Below are positions 58,329 through 64,000 of a DNA stretch of 64,000 nt, one piece after another. The notes beneath the pieces are model-generated. The model was not told the origin of the DNA. It made no database searches and saw nothing but the letters and a program-made list of their open reading frames with translations. The stretch covers positions 64,896,263 to 64,960,262 of the forward strand of contig CM075773.1 of NCBI GenBank assembly GCA_037974665.1, given 5' to 3'. The stretch comes from Ehretia macrophylla (lineage: Eukaryota > Streptophyta > Magnoliopsida > Boraginales > Ehretiaceae). The translations under genes and the position numbers were made by a program. How positions within the stretch are numbered: the stretch's first letter is position 1; each line of letters starts with the position of its first letter.

Positions 58329-59474
58329 GGGATTGGTAGGCTTTTTTGTTTCGGATGAAAGAGAGCTTTTGGATTATAATAGTCTATTAGGTTTAGGTTA
58401 ATTTTTTTCTAGAGGAAAAAGTATTACTGTTGTAACTTTGTATTTGTCAAGTGAGTTGCAATGCTGGAAAAAAAAAAGTGAGCTACAATGTTTTTGTGAT
58501 GAAAGCCATATAATTAGTTGAAATCCAAACTATTATATTATATTGGGATGAGAAATTGCAAGCGTAGAAGGCCCTCAAAAGACTAATCATATTTTTTTCC
58601 TTATTTGAATAGATCTTAATTCTTTTAATTTTTTTTGTAATCATTTGAAACAAACGAGGTTGCTGCACATGAAAGTTTGATAATTTTTCAGTTTTTTAAC
58701 TTATTTTTTGGGATATCATGTTGCTAAGAAAAAAATAAATGTATTGCTCTTACCCCCATCAGATCTTCATTAAGGGCATAAATGTCTTTTTGCACAGTCA
58801 ATGTCATTTCTTTTAAATTTAACTAACTTCTAACTAATAGAGGGACCTAAGAAGGGAAAAAAAACAAAAAACTCTAGGACCTATTTGGTCTAAAGCAAAA
58901 AAGTTAGGGATATCCATGTCTTTTTCTTTTTTTTTTTGTTACAAGGAGGCTTTAAGGTGTCCATATCTTTTTTTTCCATTATTAATCAGGATATTCATTA
59001 AAGCAGACCAAAACATTTGAGAAAATCCGCAGATTTCATTCATGAATACTGCAGGTTTAGAGTCCCAAGTTTTCTAAATCCAGATGTTAAAATCCAATGG
59101 ATTAATACTCATTTGGCCCAAGTGGTAATTTGGTTCTAGCAATTATTAACTAGCTCAAGTACATGATCCAAGTTAGGACCCATATTCTAGAGATTTCAAG
59201 AATAAAAATCTAGAAATTATTATCTAGGATAATTCAAGAAAAATCTAGAAAAGTAGGATCCTAGATTTTTCCATTAGAATATCGAGTTGACTTTTAGGAA
59301 AAATTTTGAATATTTTATAGAAATATCTTGTGCCTAGAATTTTCCATAAAGGGTTATAAATATGAGCTCCTCCACCATTTGTACCCAAGCCAAAATCAAT
59401 AATATATGACTGAAACACCAATTTAAGAGCATTACACCATTTCTAGTTTTCTGAAAAAGTATGTTTTGTTGTTG
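58329..59474. other. Unclassified segment between block R copy C and the X pseudogene
   Basis: No gene recognised. A TRIM-LTR-like fragment (TCAAGATCTTCTAAAGTAGT) begins near 59483, at the join to gene X homology. Confidence 0.4.
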
Positions 59475-61026
59475 TGGGATAATTCAAGATCTTCTAAAGT
59501 AGTGTTAAATTTCTAATTTTTCGATGTGGAACAAGTAGTGCCCGAGTATAAAAATAAGAGATGATCAGTGCTGCAAATCACCTCAAGCTACTACATATCA
59601 AGAAATCGTTGTTGTACATCATGCTATTTTTCATAATACTTTTCTGGTGGACATGCAAACCATATCGAAAGAAACTCTTGAACAAATATATGCGATAACA
59701 AATTGGCGTATTTTCTCCGAGTACATCAACATATAACATGCAAGTAATATTATGACAAGATCCGAGAAGCTATATTAGTTCTTCTCCGAACAAGAAAACA
59801 AAAGAAGGAATTGAAGAACCATATTCCTTGTACTTGGAGTATTAAGATTGCTAGTCACTAGAAAATGACAAAACCAAACCAAGATTTTTTCTTACTAGTT
59901 GGAGTCGGCGGCAATATAAATATGACGATCTCACTTATTTCTATGGAGAATCTATCTCTTGTGTCAACTAATTCCCAAGCAAAGTTCTGCCTAAGTATCT
60001 CCAAAATTTTGTGACCTTATAGAAAATTATTCTATAAAGTCACAAAATTTCCAAGATTTTGCTACTCATTTAAAATCATTTCATAAGATTACCAATTCTC
60101 AAGATTGATAAAAATGAACCCATCCACAATTAAATTTTTGCCTAGAGATGACCACTCTTTAACAAAGGCTCCTGCATCTCATGTCAGTTAATAGATAACA
60201 TATATCAACACCTTACATAACACTTAGCTGCAAGAGGCTTAATATCAAATACCACATTTCCTAGTTTCTGAATCTCAGTTTCTTCTAGAACCAATCTTTA
60301 CTCAAATATACAACAATTAGTAAATGACACTACAAAAAAACAAACTGTAATATAATTGTTTGTTTGAAGATTTAGAAATTTCTCCTTTGAAGGTATGATC
60401 AATTTTTTTCACGAGGTACATATTTTATTAGTGATACTTGTCGAGAAAACTATAGATGCATGGCAGTAACTGGAGAATTAAGGCATCTAAATGAAATCAT
60501 TAGTATTTGGATGCGAATAAGAAATTGGTTAAACAAGTTACCAATGAAATGCAGTTACAAAAATCCGTCAACATCTAAACTTGTCAGTGATTTTTAGCTC
60601 ATATAAACTTGCATAGAGTCTATAGTGTTTTAAGACTGATTTACAATTTAAGAAAATATATGTAGCAGGCAAGCTGGGTTAGAAAGCCAATTTGAACATA
60701 CAAGAAAAAATGAAAACGCAACCATAGCAATGAGCTTGGTCCTTTATGTAATGATTAATATCCCATATCGATGGAAGATTGTGAATATGTGTGATTTATA
60801 AGTGAGTGTTGTGGGTATAAGGGATAATTTGGTTTAACCATGTAAGCTAGTAGAAAAGAGACCTAAGTAATTATTTTTTTATGCCTACAATACCAGTCTC
60901 GCTTGTGGGTCCGGAATTCTAGCCTCCAGGGGTGACATAATGTATCGTCTTAATATTTTTGTTAGTAGCAGCAAGACCAGGTAAAAAACAAAAAGGCTTA
61001 GCTTTCATAGATTTCATTTAAGAAAC

Positions 61027-61399
61027 GAGTAAACGCCTTATCACCTCCTGTGTTTTGCCAAAGTGCACAATACTATTGTGTTTTATAAATAAGTTGATTA
61101 TCCTTCTGTGTTTTAACTAAGCTAATTACCCTTCTATGTTTTAAAAATGTAGCTAAATACACCTCTTATATTTTTAAAAACGTAGCTGAATACCTGCCTC
61201 CATTAGAAAAATCGTTTATTTTAACAGAGGATTTTTAGCTATGTTATTAAAATACAGGGATAATCAACTTATTTATAAAATACAGTGGTATTCAACTACA
61301 TTTTTAAAAATACAAGGGTATTCAATTACGTTTTTAAAACATAAAAGAGTAATTAACTTATTTATAAATTTTTGATAAAAAATAGGGGGTGTTAAGTCG
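61027..61399. mobile_element. Hairpin MITE in intron of the X pseudogene (373 bp)
   Basis: Absent at the matching place in gene X (about 34940). Direct repeats GAAAC flank it (61022-61026, 61400-61404). Inside, 'AATAAGTTGATTATCCTTCT' faces its complement 'GGATAATCAACTTATTTATA', giving fold-back structure. The outermost ends match only weakly, so the class is open. Confidence 0.75.
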
Positions 61400-61725
61400 G
61401 AAACTAAACAAATATAAAATTGTAGCAAGCACGGTACCTCTTCCGGAGGATCATACTTCTGTCCAGGCAAAGAAAAAACTTTATTCTGTCTAGTTTTTGA
61501 CACTGTTTTCGTAACAGTCTTTGATGAACTTGCTGATGCTGTTCTTTCTTTTACCTTCATCTAAAACAATTGACATCAAAATAATTAGGGGGAAAAAGGA
61601 CTGACATGGTAATGGATGTATATGTCTAGTTGTATACAAGATAGTAATTTCATATACGCCAAACTACACTAAACATAAATTGATCTCCGAAACATCCAAT
61701 TTACTCCATTTATGATTATATAATT

Positions 61726-61757
61726 CAGCCCCAGCCCCAGCCCCAGCCCCAGCCCCA
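61726..61757 (+). repeat. (CAGCCC)n hexanucleotide repeat
   Basis: About five CAGCCC units in intron 1 of the X pseudogene. The intact gene has a single AGGCCCG-like sequence there (about 35272), so the array arose after duplication. Confidence 0.88.
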
Positions 61758-62364
61758 TCCCCATACATGAAACCCCCTTTATGCGTCATGTTCAAGAATT
61801 AATGGTCCTATCCATTTTAGGTTCTATCGTACAAAACCTTACCTAGTTGTGATTTGCATAATCCTAAGAAATCCAATTGTAGTCGATAACACTAAACCAG
61901 AATATAAAGCATCCCATATCACCTATAATCCTTTTAAAATAAGCTAATTAATCTAAAAACTCACGTACCCAGATATCAAAAACTAAAAAATAAAATGAAA
62001 GTAAATAATACCCCAAAAAAGAACAAGAAAAAACTGATGCAATAATGCATAAAACATTAAATTTCGATTAAAAAAAAACTATGATCTTTGCAAAAGGGTA
62101 CCTCTGTTTTGGTCACAGATTTCTGCATGGTTGACCTTTGAACAACTCTTATCTTTTCTCTCTTATTCTTACCAAAGCTATCATTAAAAATTATGCATCA
62201 ACATATCTTTTTCTTTTCTCGTATTTGTGTGTGTGAAAATTGTTTGTTTGTGTGTGAATTTACCAAGAAATGAATAAGAGGAAAGTACAAAGGGGCAGTC
62301 TTCTTGTAAAAGATGAGAAAGATTTAATTTGCTGCAGTACTTGGTCGTAACAACATCGTTAAAG

Positions 62365-64000
62365 TTTTTTTTTTTTTTTTCTGAGTCAGCAAGTATATAT
62401 TTATTCACATCCAAAAAACTGTTCAACATGAAACTTACAAGAAAAAACTAGCAAAACAAGACAAGAGAAAAAGCCTCCTAGATCAAAACATCCAACGATC
62501 TAAAGTATGTCACCTAACCTCCATTGATTACAAATTTCTCTATTAATATGATTGTTCTTATACTTCTTACCAGACATCAACTTGTACCGAACATCCTCCG
62601 AGATGAGCTTAAGGATTTGTTCCTCATTGGCAACCTCATTTTTTAAAATTCTTGCGTTTTGCTCCTTCCAAATGTGATAGATACAAGCCCTGAAAATCAC
62701 CTTAACAACACCCGCCTGTAAAGTGCTTCTTTTCGCAATATTGCAACAGCTTTCTAACACCCTGTCCCAATGCACTCCCAATATTTTGATTCTCGCTTTC
62801 TTAGTACAATTTCTCCAAATTTTGCGACTAAATGAGCATTCAAAAAAGGGATGGTCCCTAGTTTCTAGGACCATGTTGCAGAGGCTTCAAGCTCCATGAA
62901 TCTGGATACCCCAAGAGAGTAACCGATACTTCGTAAGAAGTCTATCAAGGATCGCTAACCAAGAGCAAAAGCTGTGTTTTGGAATGAGATGTTGCTTCCA
63001 AAACAGCTGAAACCACCATACTTTAGGATGGTAGGACTTGATTGTTTCCCAAGTCTTCTTCGAGTTAAAAATCCCATCACCGCTCACAGTCCAACTGATA
63101 GAGTCTTCTCTATTTGAGTAAATATCCACCTGGTAGTTTTCAAGCTCAACCAAACTTCTCGGCCAGTGTCATGCACCATCCCTAATAACGCAATTGACCT
63201 TACTCTGGAGACCAATACGAGAGGCTGTAATGGTAGTAGAGCTAATATGATGAGCCAAACATCCAACGGGGTGCCAATTATCCCACCAAAGGAAAGTGTC
63301 CTTCCCATTTCCCAGATTGTGTTTGATGAACCTGCTAGCAAGGTTTCTAAGTTTGAGAAGCTTTTTCCATGCCCATGAGCCATCAGCAGGGATATTTACA
63401 CTCCATATACTTTGATCTTGGAGAAGTACCTTCTTACACCACACACTCCAAATTGAATTTCCATCTGAGTACATACGCCATAACTGGCTCAGGATGGCAA
63501 CTTTATTGACATCCTCAAGGAGTCTAAGTCCCAGACCCCCTTCATCCAATGGTTTGCAAACATCAAGCCAAGCAACACGAGCTCTAGCATTTGTTTCAAG
63601 ATTACCACTCCACAGAAAAATAGACATCTTCCTTTGAACCTCTTTGATCACACATTTTGGAAGATGAAAATGTTGCTCCAAAAATTAAAAATGCTATAAA
63701 GCACAGAATTAATCAATTATAGACGACTAGCAAATGAAAGGAACTTACAGGTCCAGTGCCTGATTCTTGCGATAATTTTGTTGCTCAAACCTTTCTTCAA
63801 TGCACTAGTGATCCTTCCTGTGACCAGCGGAATACCAAGGTACTTCATCGGAATGAAGCCTTTTTTGATGCTTAGAATGCTACAAATATGGTTTTTAAGT
63901 GTATTCGAGCATCCCCCAAACAAGATGGAGCTTTTATCATTGTTGCTACTCATACCGGACAGCTTGAAAAAAAGGTGCAAACATTTCTGAACTGCCAATG
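62365..64000 (-). mobile_element. LINE retrotransposon, 3' part (runs off the window)
   Basis: The minus strand carries LINE RT and its C-terminal zinc-binding region, and ends in a poly(A) tail (16 T at 62365-62380 on the plus strand). The junction lies in sequence matching the gene X upstream region (CATCATTAAAGTT, about 35890-35902), which gives an empty-site comparison. The 5' end and the second TSD are beyond 64000. Confidence 0.9.
62500..63998 (-). pseudogene. LINE reverse transcriptase, C-terminal half (broken)
   Basis: Read 3' to 5' of the window: 'MKYLGIPLVTGRITS' (RT end), 'FLWSGNLETNARARVAWLDV' with 'CKPLDEGGLGLRLLED', 'WDNWHPVG', 'FWKQHLIPKHSFCSWLAILD', and a zinc-binding 'ETRDHPFFECSFSRKIW' region. 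Damage: a TAA at about 63720 where Gln is expected, a one-base shift near 63680, a TGA at 63169-63171 where 'RW' is usual, and a TGA near 62884. The remaining frame agrees for over 1.1 kb. The family protein copies its own RNA at a nicked target site. Confidence 0.9.

Larger units (their letters stand above)
59505..62128 (-). pseudogene. Gene X copy B: exons 1-2 remain, exons 3-4 lost
   Basis: Exon 1 (62102-62128, 'MQKSVTKTE') and exon 2 (61438-61560, starting 'MKVKERTASASSSKTV' and ending 'SLPGQKYDPPEE') keep their GTACC donors. Homology to the intact gene then breaks. Sequence matching intron 2 near the exon 3 acceptor (60965-61026) meets unrelated DNA where exon 3 (34798-34868) should be. 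The third-intron match (59505 to about 60350) begins at 'ATTTCTAATTTTTCGATGTG', just short of exon 4. Without the conserved 'REPLRIFYE' and 'LLSPERAKKAYEKK' parts no normal protein can be made. A hairpin MITE and a GCCCCA microsatellite lie in its introns, and a LINE lies just upstream. Confidence 0.85.

Noticed and set aside
61438..62128. Gene X copy B as a functional gene
   Set aside because: Exons 3 and 4 have no counterpart. The frame after exon 2 has no acceptor leading to the conserved C-terminus.

Overview
This window is nuclear DNA from a flowering plant, most likely a eudicot. It is AT-rich. It has spliced genes with GT-AG introns, a plant-specific AP2/ERF factor, and dense layers of plant transposons: Ty1/copia, Ty3/gypsy-type LTRs, LINE, hAT, TRIM and fold-back MITEs. 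I could not narrow the species. There are no bacterial-type operons, CRISPR arrays or rRNA genes, and I saw no convincing tRNA.

Layout. 1-1.8 kb: the decayed 3' end of a copia element and a LINE fragment. 2.7-3.6 kb: an intact intronless DREB-type (A-4) ERF gene on the minus strand. 4-17 kb: gene-poor DNA with several tandem arrays (units of 32, 58, 101 and 140 bp), a near-perfect hairpin at 9.5 kb, a Tourist-like MITE, and a 502-bp TRIM with 121-bp LTRs, PBS and PPT. 17.9-22.2 kb: a minus-strand copia remnant split by a 3.5-kb hAT element, whose single-frame transposase is broken only by stop codons. 23.2-29.9 kb: a young, structurally complete LTR element (LTRs about 2.5 kb, perfect TSD, PBS, PPT) with only 1.7 kb of non-coding interior. 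It sits inside older LTR-like DNA. 30.8-33.4 kb: two diverged copia-type LTR-like segments.

33.7-62.4 kb is a duplicated neighbourhood. Gene X, a small four-exon gene of unknown function, is intact at 33.8-35.7 kb and is a two-exon pseudogene at 61.4-62.1 kb. A GT47 (exostosin-family) glycosyltransferase gene with a type II membrane anchor is present twice, at 39.5-42.4 and 49.2-52.6 kb. Both copies are intact across four coding exons plus a 5'UTR intron. A repeat block (R) at 37.2-38.7 kb recurs at 57.0-58.3 kb. Everything is in direct orientation, but the order is X-R-GT47 ... GT47-R-X, so a single tandem duplication does not explain it. The insertions give relative dates. A solo TRIM LTR and two fold-back MITEs are shared by both GT47 copies and so predate the duplication. 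A LINE (62.4-64 kb, running off the window), a hairpin MITE and a microsatellite are private to the X pseudogene.

The recognised genes act independently: a nuclear transcription factor, two probable Golgi glycosyltransferases, and an uncharacterised small basic protein. I found no clear new multi-gene system. The strongest unusual signals are the short-interior LTR element, the hAT-in-copia nest, the TRIM, the nested fold-back at 46.2-48.0 kb and the X-R-GT47 array.
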